Below, in pieces: positions 1 through 11,345 of a stretch of DNA of 64,000 bases. The notes below the pieces were generated by a model, which searched no databases, had not been told where the DNA came from, and saw nothing but the letters and a program-made list of their open reading frames with translations. Position numbers and translations under genes: made by a program. Origin of the DNA: Talpa occidentalis. Lineage: Eukaryota > Chordata > Mammalia > Eulipotyphla > Talpidae. The stretch is taken from contig NW_023601433.1 of NCBI RefSeq assembly GCF_014898055.3, positions 73,205,683 to 73,269,682 of the forward strand, in the 5' to 3' direction. Within the stretch, counting starts at the first letter, position 1. The number at the start of each line of letters is the position of its first letter.

Positions 1-960
1 AAAGGGTTGGATGGAGAGGCAGAGTGGAGGCAGGGAGGCCCAGAGTGGAAGTAAGAGGAATTTGGGTGACACGGGTGTTTGTCTTTAACAAAATTAACAT
101 CCACATATATATGATTAAATACATTTCAATACACTCATATCATTTTAACATAAAATTTTTAATCATATGTTGATATTGCATGGCTAAAATGTTTGCTTGA
201 AATGCCTCAAATAAAGGTGGATTAATAAGTCAATAGAGGGTTAGATGCGTGAAAAGACAGGTTAGATGAGGAAAGCAAGTACACAAATACTAACAGTAGG
301 ATTTAGGCAAAAGATATAAACTTTATGTAACATTTACTATAAACTTCTTTCAACTTTGCTTTGTATGAAATTTTTTATAACAAAATGTTGGTAAAAAGGA
401 AGATTTGGGGCCCATTAAAGTTTAGTGCAAAGTTCATCATCTTCTTCCCTATTTGATTTTACTCACACCAATGATATGAAAAATGAATTAACTTTACAAA
501 TTCTAAGGGCATAGATAAACTTATCTCCCACATACAATTTTCTGTCTCAAAACTCCTAGAAAAGGATACCTGAGGACTGGGTAAACTAGTCCTTCTTCCT
601 ATGTGATTCCTAAACACTCAGCAGAGGACAGCCGTCTTGGTGAGAATTTTGCAGTGGTATTTAGTGGTATTTAGGAATTTACCCAAGGTCATAGAGTGAC
701 TGAAATGGTCTTTAGTGAATATTACTTTTCTCTTTCCAGGAAGTGTGGCCATTCTTCTTAAGATAAAGACCCTTATAATGTAATCCCAGCCAGCCCCTTG
801 AATGCAGCCATCAGGCCAAAGGGTGGTCATGTGACTAGGACAGGCCAATAGGAGACCTTCCCAGAAATTTCCAAATTGGAGGAAGCCAATATGCACCTCC
901 CTTATTTTTAGAAATCTCAGGCTCTAAGCGCATAGGATGGAGGAGACTGGGGGCTATGAG
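1..960. other. Unassigned AT-rich DNA
   Basis: I see no gene here. Roughly 60-560 is AT-rich with short A and T runs. A stretch near 780-900, with a CATGTGACT / GGCCAAT arrangement, resembles the body of an old interspersed repeat that I cannot name. No open frame has domain-like content. Confidence 0.4.
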
Positions 961-969
961 AACTGCTTG

Positions 970-1150
970 CAAAGAATCTTCTATGCCAGAGACTCTGTAT
1001 GGGCCACTTCATTCAAACTTCATAGCAAACCTGTGAGATGAGAAGTTTGCTTTCTCCACCTTGCAGATCTTAAGGAGACTGAAGGTCAGAACAGCTAATT
1101 CAATTTCCCAAGGGAACATCGATAACTGGGTGAAGATTCAAAATCTACTT
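970..1150 (+). repeat. MIR SINE remnant
   Basis: The order of segments follows a sense MIR: a falling-count region, a 'cctgtgagatgag' segment, then a 'gagactgaaggtcag' segment. It is heavily diverged and both ends are approximate. Confidence 0.5.
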
Positions 1151-1619
1151 AATCACCACACAGTGAGTCAGAGGACCCTGTGTGGATCACAAGGTCTGCC
1201 GGGAGGTGGCGTGGCCCCTGCCCTGGAGGACCTGCCCTGGTCAGATGTTCCGCCGCCTCGGCCTGAACCTGAGTTACCCTGTTAAGCAACTGTGCATTCC
1301 CAGTAACTCGAGTGTCCAGCTGGAGACTGTGCAAGGAGCCACCTGGCTCTCAAGTCCTGGACAGTCCGGTCTTTTGCGGTTTCTGTGCAAACAGATCTCC
1401 TCCTGTGTACACTAGAGACAGAGCCCGAGATCTAGCTGTGGGTACAGGGACGTGAAGGAATGAATTCTCTAGCTATTGAAGATCTCTTCTCAATTATGGG
1501 GACTTTTTTTTTTTTTTTTGCCTCCAGCATCCTGACACATGTCAACTCAGTCGCAGTAAATTGAAGGCAAAAGACCTCACAGGCATCAGTGGAGGGGAGG
1601 GGACTCTGAGACCCCCATC
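1151..1619. other. Unassigned, with T tract
   Basis: No gene or repeat family recognised. A 16-nt T run lies at about 1505-1520. GC content is higher near 1200-1300, with a few CpGs but no island. Confidence 0.35.
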
Positions 1620-1910
1620 CAAGCTAGACTGTGCCAGCTTATCTCATTTAACCCTTAGCAGGAGATAGAGCTGGCTCATTTTACAGGTGAGAAAACTGAG
1701 CTCAGAAGGACTTAAAAAAAAACGGTTTTAAAGGCTCTTCATGACACGCCTGCCACAGCAGGCCCATGACAGGCACTGCCCATCATTCCCGTCTCACAGA
1801 TGACAAAGCTGAGGTCTGGAGAGGGAAATGACTCGACTAGGCGGCAACGGAAGCGGTTCTGAACCTGTGATTCTAGAGCCGGGCCTCTGACATCAGGCTC
1901 CCTTTCAGAG
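1620..1910 (+). repeat. Two adjacent MIR remnants
   Basis: The 'cattttacaggtgag' core followed by 'aaactgagctcag' at about 1675-1710 is diagnostic of the MIR middle. A second diverged copy follows at about 1765-1910 ('ctcacagatgacaaagctgagg', then a diverged 3' half). Confidence 0.6.
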
Positions 1911-2405
1911 AAGCAGCTCGGCCACTTCAGATGAAGGAATGGAGTGTGGATAAGGCCCAGGGGACCCACAGCAGGACAGGAACCTGTTTCCGACTTCTTA
2001 ACATTCGAGTTTTTCTTTTTTTTTTTTCTTTCTTCCTTTTTTTTTTAAGATTTAGATGCTCTCTGCTGTTTTCAGAGAAAAGAAGGAAAAGGTGGTTAGG
2101 TCTATCCCCACCCTTCTGCCTTCCTCCCCTGCTCCCCCCCGCCCACCCCACCCTTACAAAGTTTGTTGATGAACAACCTATACAAGTGAGCCTGGGGTTC
2201 CTTGGCACCTACAGCAGCTGAGGTGCAGCCTGCAGCCCACGTGGAATTAATAACATGACAGAGTTGGTGGGGAGGGGCCCAGAAGAAGGGGGGCAGAGTG
2301 AAAAAGCAACTTTCGCCAGCTCTCCAAAGCGGCTCCGCCCACCGAGTCTTACTGTGTAGAGGGTGCAAGATCAGATTAGAGCCACCAGTTGCCACATTAT
2401 CCTGT
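1911..2405. other. Unassigned, pyrimidine-rich
   Basis: A T/C-rich run at about 2010-2050 and a C-rich run at 2110-2155 give long but low-complexity open frames on both strands. No gene or named repeat seen. Confidence 0.35.
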
Positions 2406-2409
2406 CTTG

Positions 2410-2560
2410 ACTTCTCCAGCGCTCATTAAGCTCCGAAAATCCCCTTTACGGTGTTTAGGACACCTCCTGAGGAGTTTGCTGTGTAAATATTATTCCACCA
2501 TTAAATCCTACTACAAGTCAACAAGTGGGATTCGCGTGGTCTTGCCAAGGGGGCTGCGCC
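2410..2560. promoter_or_regulatory. Candidate conserved non-coding element
   Basis: This non-repetitive stretch combines a homeodomain-type core TCATTAAG (2423-2430), a forkhead-like GTAAATA (2483-2489), a perfect 11-nt palindrome (2464-2474, CTCCT-G-AGGAG) and several CpGs kept in AT-rich sequence. Retention of CpGs and mixed motifs without repeat signatures is typical of constrained enhancers. Conservation itself cannot be seen from one genome, so this is inference. Confidence 0.3.
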
Positions 2561-3190
2561 TGCGCCTGTGAAGCGCGGCCAAGGGGCTCGCCAAGAAGCC
2601 AAGGCAGATAAGCCCCTCTTCCCCAAGCCGCCTGCCACTTGGGCCTGCTCAATGGAACCAGCCCGTTGGGGCGTGGTTTGGACTAGGAATCAAGCTACCA
2701 TCCACAGTTGGGGGCCACTAGGAGGGAGGGCAGCTGGCAATCACTCTGACTACTCAGTCTGGGGTGTGGGCCTGGGGGCTGCAGCCCCCTTAACTGAAAT
2801 GGGGCTGCCCGCCTTTATCTCCTGCTGCTGCATGGATGTGGGCACCTGGCTCCAGGAGGCGCCATTCCCCAGCCAGAGGCGTCCTTGCCTTGGCTGTCCT
2901 TCCATCGTCTGCACATCAGGCCTTTTCTTTATTAACTTGTGTATTTGGAGGAGGGAAATCGCTTGATGGAGGCATTGATTATTGTGGATAAATAACCTCG
3001 GTGACTCTTGGATGTGGCTGCAGCTGGCATGGATGTCACTGCCTTTTACTTTGCTTTCACTCTCCGAAAAAAATATTATCTAAATATTTGGTAGTCTGAT
3101 TTGCAAGTTGTACTCTGAGAATATGGTGGCAGAAGATGGAGGACTGACATATGGAAACTTAAGACACAGCTCCTGGCCCCATGTTGGGTG
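2561..3190. other. Unassigned single-copy-looking DNA
   Basis: No gene supported. The 132-codon open frame at 2568-2966 has no recognisable domain or splice setting. The AT-rich patch at about 2985-3110 could be part of the neighbouring candidate regulatory region. Confidence 0.3.
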
Positions 3191-3199
3191 GGCATTTGT

Positions 3200-3850
3200 T
3201 GTGCTAGAAGTAGTCTTTGAACACCCTACTTTGTGCTAGTGCTGATGGAGTCACTGGGATCCAGTGCTTTGTAAACAAGCATGGTCCCTGCCTCAGAGAA
3301 CTCACAGCCCAGGGCTCTGCAGAACAGAATGCTACCCTCTGCTCTCAAAGGATGCGACTGTACCAGTTGGTAGGTCCTGGCACACAGTAGGTGCTCAGTA
3401 AATGGGAGTAATATGAGGTCTGCAAAGTCCACAGCACTGTATCCAGCATGTAGTAATTGCTCAAAGAAAGAATGTTGTCTCATTTTTTCTTTGGGAGTTT
3501 GAGGAACCTCCTCAGTCATTTTTAAAGCTGTGACATATTGAGATAACCCCTTCCCTTCTCTGAGCCTCAGTTTCCATATCTATAAAATGGGTTTATCATA
3601 ATATCTATTATGAAACTGTTATGGACCTGATGGACAAGCAGTTGTTGAGCACCTACTGTGTGCTGGTTCAGTAGAAATGAGACCCGGTGCCTCTCTCGAT
3701 TGCTTACAGTCCTCTGAGGAGTTAGGAGGTAAATTCAATGGCCTGGGGCCAGATTTGTTGTCAATGCTGTGAAGGGGTAACTCAGGGACACTGTGGAAGT
3801 CTCAATGAGGGTCCTTCATGGAGCCTGCCTAGGGGGCGGGAAATAAGACC
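3200..3850. repeat. MIR and L2 remnants, mixed
   Basis: An L2-like 3' segment occupies about 3215-3330 (a 'tgctagtgctgatgg' start and a 'catggtccctgcctcagag' segment). A minus-strand MIR follows at 3380-3420 and 3540-3620 ('gagcctcagtttccatatc', 'ataaaatgggtttatcat'). Another L2 copy begins at about 3640 ('gttgagcacctactgtgtg'). Boundaries are approximate. Confidence 0.55.
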
Positions 3851-3859
3851 TCCTAGAGC

Positions 3860-4150
3860 AAAATAAGGCCCCCAGGCCACATCTGGCCCCAACCTGCTTT
3901 TCCTACAGTTCATAAGCCAGGAGTGGCTTTTACATTTTTGAATGAGTTTTTAAACAATCAAAATAATAATTTATGCCACCTGAAAATGATATGAAATTCA
4001 AATTTCAGTGTCCATAGACACAGCTGTATTGAAACATAGCCTCATCCTTGTGTTTATTGATGGCCTGGGGCTGCTTCCACGCTCACTGGACTCAGGGGCC
4101 GTGAGAGGGCCACTTAGCTGAAAACATTTGCCATTTGACTCTTTCTAGAA
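3860..4150 (+). repeat. hAT-type (Charlie/MER) DNA transposon remnant
   Basis: Segments 'gaaattcaaatttcagtgtcc' (about 3993-4013) and 'cagctgtattgaaacatagcc' (about 4021-4041) belong to a widespread non-autonomous hAT family whose other copies in this window are at 36727-36952, 38950-39150 and 45690-45850. I do not assign the exact family name. No transposase coding sequence remains. Confidence 0.55.
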
Positions 4151-4399
4151 CCAGCGTGATGACTGCTGTCCTAGCAGAGGTGAGTGGGAGTCAAGAGCTG
4201 AAGAGTGGACAGCATTGGTCAAAGAGAGGTCTGCTTTGCAGGTTGGATCAAAATCCTGGCACATGCAAGTACCATGTGGTAAACTACAGAGCACCACAGC
4301 AACTTGAGCCAGTGTCCAAGGTGCCAGAGGACAGACCCATGGACAGTCTGATCACAGGAAGTAACTAGGGGATTACTAATGACACTCATCTTGCTTAAT

Positions 4400-4590
4400 A
4401 AGCACCTTATATACCCACTCTCCCTCCCCTAACAATCTTCTATTCAGCCACCAAATGTATCTTTGAGATGAGATCATAAACCTGCTTCACAGGAGCTCAG
4501 AGAGGTAAAGATTGCTGGCCCAGGTCACACAGCAAGACAAAGCTCAGAACCCCAGGTTGCTGGACTTGTCAGTCCATGCACTTAACCCAT
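4400..4590 (+). repeat. MIR SINE remnant
   Basis: A sense MIR: 'cacaggagctcagagaggt', then 'cccaggtcacacagcaag', then the 3' 'gcacttaacccatgct' end. The unassigned interval before it (4151-4400) holds no recognisable feature. Confidence 0.65.
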
Positions 4591-4599
4591 GCTAACAAT

Positions 4600-4870
4600 C
4601 CGAGGCCTTTGACCATATCCTTCAGTGTTATAAAGCTACATGTTGGTAAAAAGAAAGAAAAAAAGTTAAAATGAAACCAGGCTAGAATCCAAAGCAGAAA
4701 TTTTGCAGTCATTGCTCCCACAACCTCCCCACCCACCACCACATCCTGGATATTTATTTTATCCAGTCTCCCTGCCCCCATTTCAAGTTCCTCTGAAATC
4801 TAACCACACAACTGGGAAGGAAAAAGGGATGAAAAGTTAAGCTTCCCAGAAAAAGGCAGCAGAAGAGAAC
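4600..4870. other. Unassigned
   Basis: AT-rich then CT-rich sequence with no gene or repeat recognised. Confidence 0.3.
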
Positions 4871-4871
4871 T

Positions 4872-5117
4872 GCGATGGGTGGAGAGAAGCATCCCGAAGG
4901 CGCGGCGGAGTTGGCAGCCCGGCTCCGGCAGCTGTTGACTGTGCACTGAATAAACACGAGCGGATGGATGGGTTCGGGCTGGGAAGCCACCTCGCCTCTC
5001 AGGCTGCAGGCAAAACGGAGAGGCGCTGGATGACAGGCCTGCCAGCCGACGGGAAGTGACTCGGGTGCGGGGCTTGTGCTTTTAGCTGCTTGGCGCGGTT
5101 TGCGTATCACCGGGCGG
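4872..5117. promoter_or_regulatory. Small CpG-rich cluster
   Basis: By direct count about 21 CpG dinucleotides fall in about 245 bases, far denser than anything in the flanking kilobases, where CpG is strongly depleted. There is no sign that this is a repeat. Such a retained CpG cluster suggests an unmethylated regulatory element: an alternative or non-coding RNA promoter, an enhancer, or a small orphan CpG island. I see no TATA box or downstream exon that settles which. It is a little longer than the usual 200-base minimum for an island. Confidence 0.4.
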
Positions 5118-5169
5118 TGATAGGAGAACTGGCGGCTCTGGAGGCTGAGAGTCCTGGCTGCTTCTTCCT

Positions 5170-5295
5170 GTCTGTGGGACACAGGCGAGGCCGCTTACCC
5201 ATCTGAGCCTCAGGGGTTGTCTCCCAGAAGTGGAGATAATTGTGGGGGGATGATCTGCCTCTGGGGGTAATTGTGCAGTGAGCACCTAGGGGAGC
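5170..5295 (-). repeat. MIR SINE remnant
   Basis: Antisense MIR order: 'tacccatctgagcctcagg', then 'aagtggagataattgtg', ending near 'gcagtgagcacc'. Diverged. Confidence 0.5.
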
Positions 5296-5299
5296 TGCA

Positions 5300-7790
5300 C
5301 AGATCCCCTTTGAGGGAGGCCTTGCCGTCCCAGTTCTGGGAGTGCTGTCATCAGAGATGGCGGCATCATTGACCCTTCAGACTCACCCCCAAGACCATGT
5401 GCAAGGAGCGATGGCTGCCCGCTGTAAAGACTCTGGATGCTAGGCTAGCTCCAGCTGCCTGGGAAGATGACTAAGGTTGTCGCCCTGCTGGGTCCAGACT
5501 TAACATCTCCCTCCATCCATTCTCCCCCTCCCCACCCCAGGTGCCATCTCAAACATGCTTGCTCATAAGTATCTTCCCATGCTGCACAGTGGGTGCCTGA
5601 TTTGGGACTATTTGCTTGAGAAATGAACTAGATCTGGAAGGCACTTGTGGCCCAGTAGGGGCTCAGGACATACAAGAAGCAAAGACGAGAACTACAGAAA
5701 GGACCTAGGTCCACGTGTCCAGATTCCTCTTGAGTTCAGAGACAAAGAAGAAAGTAAGTCAAGTGCGCATGCATGCTCCTCCGCTGCACCGCTGGCAACA
5801 GGGACGTGTGCTCTGCTCAGCTGCCATCGCCCACTGAAGCCAGGCTGTGCGCTGGGTCAGCATTAGTGGTCATGGCTCACCAGTACCCCCCCCCACCCTG
5901 TCTGTACCCAAGGAGCCCAAAACCCTTCTCCTCTTGCAATCCAAGGCTGAGCAAACCCAGTTGCTTCTAAAACAAGATGACCAGGTTTGGAAGAGTCTTC
6001 AAGTCCGCAATTCTTTCTGCCTGTCTCTTGGAGAGGGACAGCCTTTTCTTGCAGGAATCAGAGCCAAAAGTTGTCTTTCCTAATCGTTCTCTCTCTCTCA
6101 GGCTGATGTCTCTGTCCTGTCCTGAGATCACCTGTATCTTTTCCCTGGGGCACCAAGGAGCTTTCCTGACCCTGGGAGAAGGATTCTGTGATGATAAGTG
6201 GTAGTGAGAGTCCTGGGAAAAGGCAAACGGGGCTGGGGCGGGAGGGGCAGAGTGTGCGAGAGAGCGCTCACAGGCTGTGTGCAGTGGCGGGTAGCAATGT
6301 AAAAGGCAGTCCCGTCCTGGAAGCTGCAGCTGGGGACAGCTCTCCCAAAGGCAGCCTGGGGCTCACCAGGTTTGCACACCCATTAGCACAACTCCCAGAA
6401 AGCCTGGCCCCTCCTAGCTCTGCAGGCTCCCAGCCTGTCTCCGTGGGGGCATCGCAGGCTCCCCGCTGTTCTTCATGCACCAGGCTGCTCCTCTTTTCAG
6501 TCTTAGCTCCAGGAAGCATTCCTGGCCAGCCCTGGGGTTTTGGTGCCCCCGCCTTCTCAAGTCAGAGAGCTTGCCTTACTCACTTACGATGGTGGGATGA
6601 CCTGTGTCCTTCCCTCACCAGAATCTGAGCCACTGGGAAGCAGGGGCCACCAGGTTTTATTCATCCTGGGTGACCAGATGTAGCTCAGAGCTTGGTCCAG
6701 AGTAGGTACTTTGACATTGCCTGAGACCAGCAGGGTCCACCGCCCTCCATCTCTTGACTTCATTCTTCACAGTCCCCAGTATTAACTGGGGCGACCACTG
6801 GCTCCCCTGAACTAATGCCCTCCTTGCCTAGCAGTTCCTGATTGTCCTCATTGGTCCAGGGTGGGTCATGAGCTTCTCCCTGAAACGTCGCATGACCTGG
6901 GGGGAGACTTGCTGGGCCCAGCCAGGCCTGGCTCAGGCGTAGCTCCCGCGGTCAGACACGTCAGAACCTCAGGGCAGGGGGCGGTGTTGGCACATGAGAA
7001 AGTGTGCTAGCAGAGATGAGGGGTGCAGCACAGATGAAGGGTGCAGGAGTGAGGGAGGGAGACAACAGCTCCCCACCGTACACCATGTTGCCCAATCTTT
7101 GGGAAAACTTTTCCTTATTTACAACAAACTTGGTTTGTTAGCTCTGTGGACTCATCAGTGGTTCTCCCCAGCAGGAGAGATCCTGAAAGTCTTCAGAATC
7201 AGCTGATAATGGGTTATGAGTCCCTGGCGGGCAGTCAGCAAATACTCCAACACGAGGCTGGGAGAGGACAGAGGGCAGGGCAGAGTGTGGCGGACCTGGT
7301 GATACAAAGGACTTGACCCTGCAGACGCGTGGGCCCCAGGCTGCCGCCTGTGAGAATCAAGTGTTACTGGGGCAGTGACACACATCTTCTGACTGACACT
7401 CACCGCACCTGCAGAGCTGAGTAGCTGCAAGAGGGGCACAAATATTCAAGAGCTGGTCTTTTAAGAAAAAGTTTGCAGGTCCCTGTGGAAGAGAGAGTTA
7501 TGCACAGGAGGATCATCATCCGCTCTGCATTTTAGGAGGATGGATTTTACACTCAAGGAACAGTGAGGAGTCAGTCAGCGGGGCTTTTGGGGCATTTGGG
7601 TGTAGGTTGGTGGGGAAGTGGTCTCTGTCCCGAGAGTCTCTACCTCAGCTGGGGCTCCCCAGGAGCAGACCCCGACACAAGGTGCTGGGAGGTCATCTCA
7701 GGGGGGTGGGGAGAAGGGGCAGGGGTGTTTATGCTCCCGATGCCACGTCATTGGTTCCCACACATTTCTAGTGGGCCCCAAATCTGGGAA
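5300..7790. other. Unassigned 2.5 kb, no gene supported
   Basis: Mixed-GC DNA with overlapping short frames on all strands and no domain. A weak MIR/L2-like antisense fragment lies at about 6635-6720. About 6860-6970 keeps several CpGs and reads like unique sequence. Nothing else recognised. Confidence 0.35.
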
Positions 7791-7799
7791 ATTGAATGG

Positions 7800-7975
7800 C
7801 AACAGACTGGCCAGATGTAAAGAATAAGACTATTAAATCCTGGGGTGCTACAGGTTTCTAAACCTAATGTTTGTTCTTTCTGTAAAATGGGGCAGCAGTA
7901 CCTGCTTGTCATTAAGATAAAGCAAGACACTGTAACATAGTGCATAGTGGGTCCCCATTATTATGAATGACAGCA
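7800..7975 (-). repeat. MIR SINE remnant
   Basis: 'ttctgtaaaatggggcagc' followed by 'agtacctgcttgtcattaag' and 'catagtgcatagtgggtcc' follows antisense MIR order. Confidence 0.6.
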
Positions 7976-8110
7976 CCACCCATGTCCCAAGATTCTCCTC
8001 TGCCCCCCCAAATCTTTCCTGTGAGAATGAATCCCTGCTCCGTATATTTGGAAGACTGGGGTGGGGGGGGGGGGATTGGCAAAGCCACAGAGCCAGCTCA
8101 GACTTAAGAC
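7976..8110. repeat. G-rich simple tract
   Basis: A G-rich run, broken by one T, at about 8058-8074 could form a quadruplex on the plus strand. The rest is unassigned. Confidence 0.4.
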
Positions 8111-8310
8111 TGAGTACTTAGGCCTCTGAGAGCTAACGCTAAGTTTGACTGAGTGCTGGACTCCTGAGCTTTTGCTCTGCCTGTTTCCTGCTGTGGGGCC
8201 TTAACCCAGTCCCCTTTTCTCTCTGGGCTTCCGTTCCCCGTCTGTAAAATAGAAAGACTCTCGGCGTTGGGTTTATGGAGCGTTGGAGAAAGAGTCAGCA
8301 ACTTTCTCAT
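8110..8310 (-). repeat. MIR SINE remnant
   Basis: The antisense MIR middle 'gggcttccgttccccgtctg' plus 'taaaatagaaagactctcgg' is visible at about 8225-8265. Ends are uncertain. Confidence 0.5.
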
Positions 8311-8640
8311 CCCTGATGGTCCCAGACCTGACTATTAGGTGATTCTGCTGACATCGACTTGTCCCCTGGGCCCTCGGGTCCCAGCCAGACATTTCTTTCC
8401 CCTGACAATGGTCACGATGAGTTTTCTGACACACCTTCCTTGCCAGCATTGTTGCTTTCCATCATACACTAGAATCCACCCAGTGGAGTGCCGCGTCTCC
8501 CAGTCTGTGGTTATACATCAATAACAAGCTGTTTGTTGGTTCAATACAGGCCTGGTCAACCTTACCCCACTGAGTAAGAGTCTCTGGGAAGGAGGACCCT
8601 GGCTCCTGCATTTCATTTCGGGGTGCCAAGGCTGGTTACT
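8311..8640. other. Unassigned
   Basis: No gene or repeat recognised. Confidence 0.3.
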
Positions 8641-8860
8641 ATGGGATCCTGGGCCCTGGGTTCAGAATGGCATCTCTGACTAGCTGTGCAGCATTGGGGG
8701 AATCAGCTACTCTCTCCACCATATACATGGAGCTCGGCAGTGGCCCCACTGCAGGGCAGGGCGAGGCTTACACGAGTCTCTGCATGAAGCTGTCAGCAAA
8801 TACAGGCATTTGCCATTCACGTGACTGGCCTGAGTTCTGCCCTCCAGCTTAGCAGTATGC
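8640..8860 (-). repeat. MIR SINE remnant
   Basis: 'gggttcagaatggcatctct' then 'gactagctgtgcagcattgg' is the antisense 3' half of MIR. The left part of the element is decayed. Confidence 0.5.
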
Positions 8861-9190
8861 AAGATGTCACTGTATTGATCTTCTATAAATCAATTTAATT
8901 TGTGTTTTCCGCTTCTATCCCATTGGACAGCAGGGAAACATGACCTTGGGTAGACATGGCCCTCTACCCCGGCTGGTGCCACAGCCAGGTCTAGTTGTGA
9001 AACATTCACTGGACACAGGGATCCTGATAGCTTTCTGCATTGTCTTCATCCACCCCCCAGCGATGGAATGAGATGGGGAGACAGAAAAGACAGGATGCCT
9101 ACAGACAAAGAAACACGCATCACACACCCAACTGTTTAGACTCAGGTGCCACCCAGCCCGCCACTCCCCCATCTCATATTGCCTATTTAA
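8861..9190. other. Unassigned
   Basis: No gene or repeat recognised. AT-rich around 8870-8920. Confidence 0.3.
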
Positions 9191-9515
9191 TTTGATCTTT
9201 CCTTAACCCCCAAAATGGAGGGTTTCATTCGGTGGGTACAGTCAAAGGATAATTTTTAAATGAAGGGAAGACCATGATGTCACCGCACTTGTTGAGGGCG
9301 TCAAAGATTGTATTTAACTCAACAACTAACGGGAGACCAGAGCGATGGCCCCACTGGTTCAGAGAAGAACCCCAACCACACCCACATACCTGGGCCACCA
9401 GAAATGTTGGTGTTCGTTTATGAGGAGATGCAAGATTGGCCATAACTTTAGGACAACCATCAATTGCATTCCGCTGGACAAAATTCATTTGCATTTCTAC
9501 GGCATAAATCATTTG
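9190..9515. promoter_or_regulatory. Candidate conserved non-coding element
   Basis: A repeat-free AT-leaning stretch with retained CpGs. It has a TCF/LEF-like TTTGATC (9191-9197) and a perfect POU octamer ATTTGCAT (9487-9494), with further TTTGTATTG and CAATTGCATT motifs in the last 60 bases. Motif matches of this length occur by chance, so it is only a candidate. Cross-species alignment would decide it. Confidence 0.3.
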
Positions 9516-10430
9516 TATTGCCCTCAGGTTTTCTTTTTTAACTTAGAGTTATGAAATAGAGACGACAAACGCAGAGGTAAGCGGAGAGCTGCGCCAGGCA
9601 GCACACACACATCTTTTATTTATTGATGCATTTCCCAATCTCAACATCATTTTCGATTCTTCCCGACAGTACCCTACTGCCACCACCCTCCCTCCAAGAA
9701 AGAGGGGAGAGTCTGTTTGTCTCCTGAGACTCAGTTTCTTAATCTGTAAATGGGTGGACGACTGAGCCCCCTTGGGTGGGAGACCCAGCAGGGGGGCAGG
9801 AAGCCCTTCAGGAAAGGGGTATGGCACTTCAGAAGGGGGATCCCTCCAGCCCAATTGTGCTCATATCCCTGTTACCTTCAAAGAGTCACCCTTTCCTTTC
9901 CATCAATTTTAAGCAGTACCTGCGACATCAGAGAATGAAGCACTGGGTCTCTCTTTTTTTCTCACACAAATGAAAACAGACATAAAGAAACAATAGAGAT
10001 AAGAAAAGTCAGTTCATGTGGACTAATCCTGTCTCGGTGGGAAGTCCTGGATCAGGAAGGTGTTGAGTAGGAAACAAAGTGAAAGCACACACACCCCGCC
10101 CCAGAGACACACACGTCGCCACCACCAGCTTCCCCTGCACCAGCAGAGAGCAGCTAGCCAACCCCTCCCGCAGTAAGAGGGGTTACCCTACCCAAGGGGT
10201 ACTTAGAAGGACAGGCCAAGGACAGCTCATACAAGGAGGGTTTGTTTGTGGCTGAGAAGCAGGTGCCCTGTCTCCCGGCACCCCTCCCTGTGGCCCCGCC
10301 AACCCCCACCTGGCCCTCCACGCTCCCTCCCCCTGGCTCTGTGCCCTGGCAGCCCAGACAGCAGCCCCTCCTGTGATTCAGGGCTGGAATGTGGGAGTCC
10401 TAAGACTGCCCTAGCTAAAGCCTTTTAATT
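9516..10430. other. Unassigned, with a decayed MIR
   Basis: A short antisense MIR core ('ctcagtttcttaatctg') lies at about 9729-9750. About 10080-10380 is C-rich with CACACA fragments. No gene supported. Confidence 0.35.
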
Positions 10431-10434
10431 CCCC

Positions 10435-10640
10435 TTCGGTGATGAATGGGCGAGGCCCTCAAATGAAATGTCGAGGCGCTGCGTCCCAGCCCGCTGTCCT
10501 CCCCTGCTCGGTGTAATTATTTCTGTACAGAACATGTCAAGTGCCCGCTTCCCGGGAACTCGTTTCGCATGCAAACATTTGGTGATTAAGCGAGGCTTAC
10601 TTAATTAAGCACTTTGTAATGACTCTTAAACCAAAGAAGG
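10435..10640. promoter_or_regulatory. Candidate conserved non-coding element
   Basis: About 11 CpGs lie in the first 140 bases. An AT-rich homeodomain-type block follows: octamer-like ATGCAAAC (10569-10576), TGATTAAG (10583-10590) and the palindrome TTAATTAA (10601-10608) beside an AAGCACTT NK-type core. No repeat signature is seen. The mix of kept CpGs and paired homeodomain cores suggests constraint and enhancer function, by inference only. Confidence 0.35.
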
Positions 10641-10769
10641 GTGGATTAGGAGTCTGATTCGTGCTGGTGATGTGAAAGGGGCCTTCATATAGAGGAGGCA
10701 GACAATGATCCAGTCAGGGGCGGAGGGGTGGCGCGGGCAGAAGGGTGGGCACTACGGAACTTTGATAGA

Positions 10770-10850
10770 ATCATTCATTCACTCACTCATTCAACTTATT
10801 CATGGAGCGGGTCTAGCAACCAGGGTACATGGTGAATAATATCAACTATA
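10770..10850 (-). repeat. TCAT-rich L2-like tail
   Basis: 'cattcattcactcactcatt' is a degenerate tetranucleotide tract like the antisense end of an L2 element. Confidence 0.35.
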
Positions 10851-11345
10851 ATAGGGCCAGGCATGGTGCTAATATGTCTGGTGAGTAAGCTGACTGTGAA
10901 TTGTCCTCTTACCGTTATTGAGAGCTGACTCTAGTAGGTTCTGAACTGTGACCAGCAACTGCTAATAATACTAATACAGTAATAATAGCCACAGCAGCAA
11001 ACTACTGTAAAGCACCTGCTCTGTCCCAGGCATAACTCCAAGTGCTTAACAAGTTAGAGACTCATTCAGTTCTCTCCTCGACTCTCTCTCTGACAGAACT
11101 GCAACTGGACACTGTTCCCATTTTACAGGTGGGGACACTGAGGCACGCACATGTTAAGAGTCCAGCTAACCAGTGGTTGAGCTGGGTTGGGCTTCAGACA
11201 ATGAACTCTCACCCACTGCTGTATTGCCTGACTGCTTAAGGGATGGTTGCAGGGATTCAATGAAATAAAGTTATCTAATAAGCTGTGATGGGTGAGAAAA
11301 AAATGGAGCTTGGGAAAATTAGCTTGTCCAAGGTCACACAGCATA
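10850..11345 (+). repeat. Tandem MIR remnants
   Basis: A well-preserved sense MIR runs at about 10970-11240: 'taataatagccacagcagc', 'cccattttacaggtgggg', then a 'tgaactctcacccactgct' 3' end. A weaker copy precedes it at about 10850-10950. A third partial copy ends with 'ccaaggtcacacagcata' at about 11328-11345. Confidence 0.7.
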
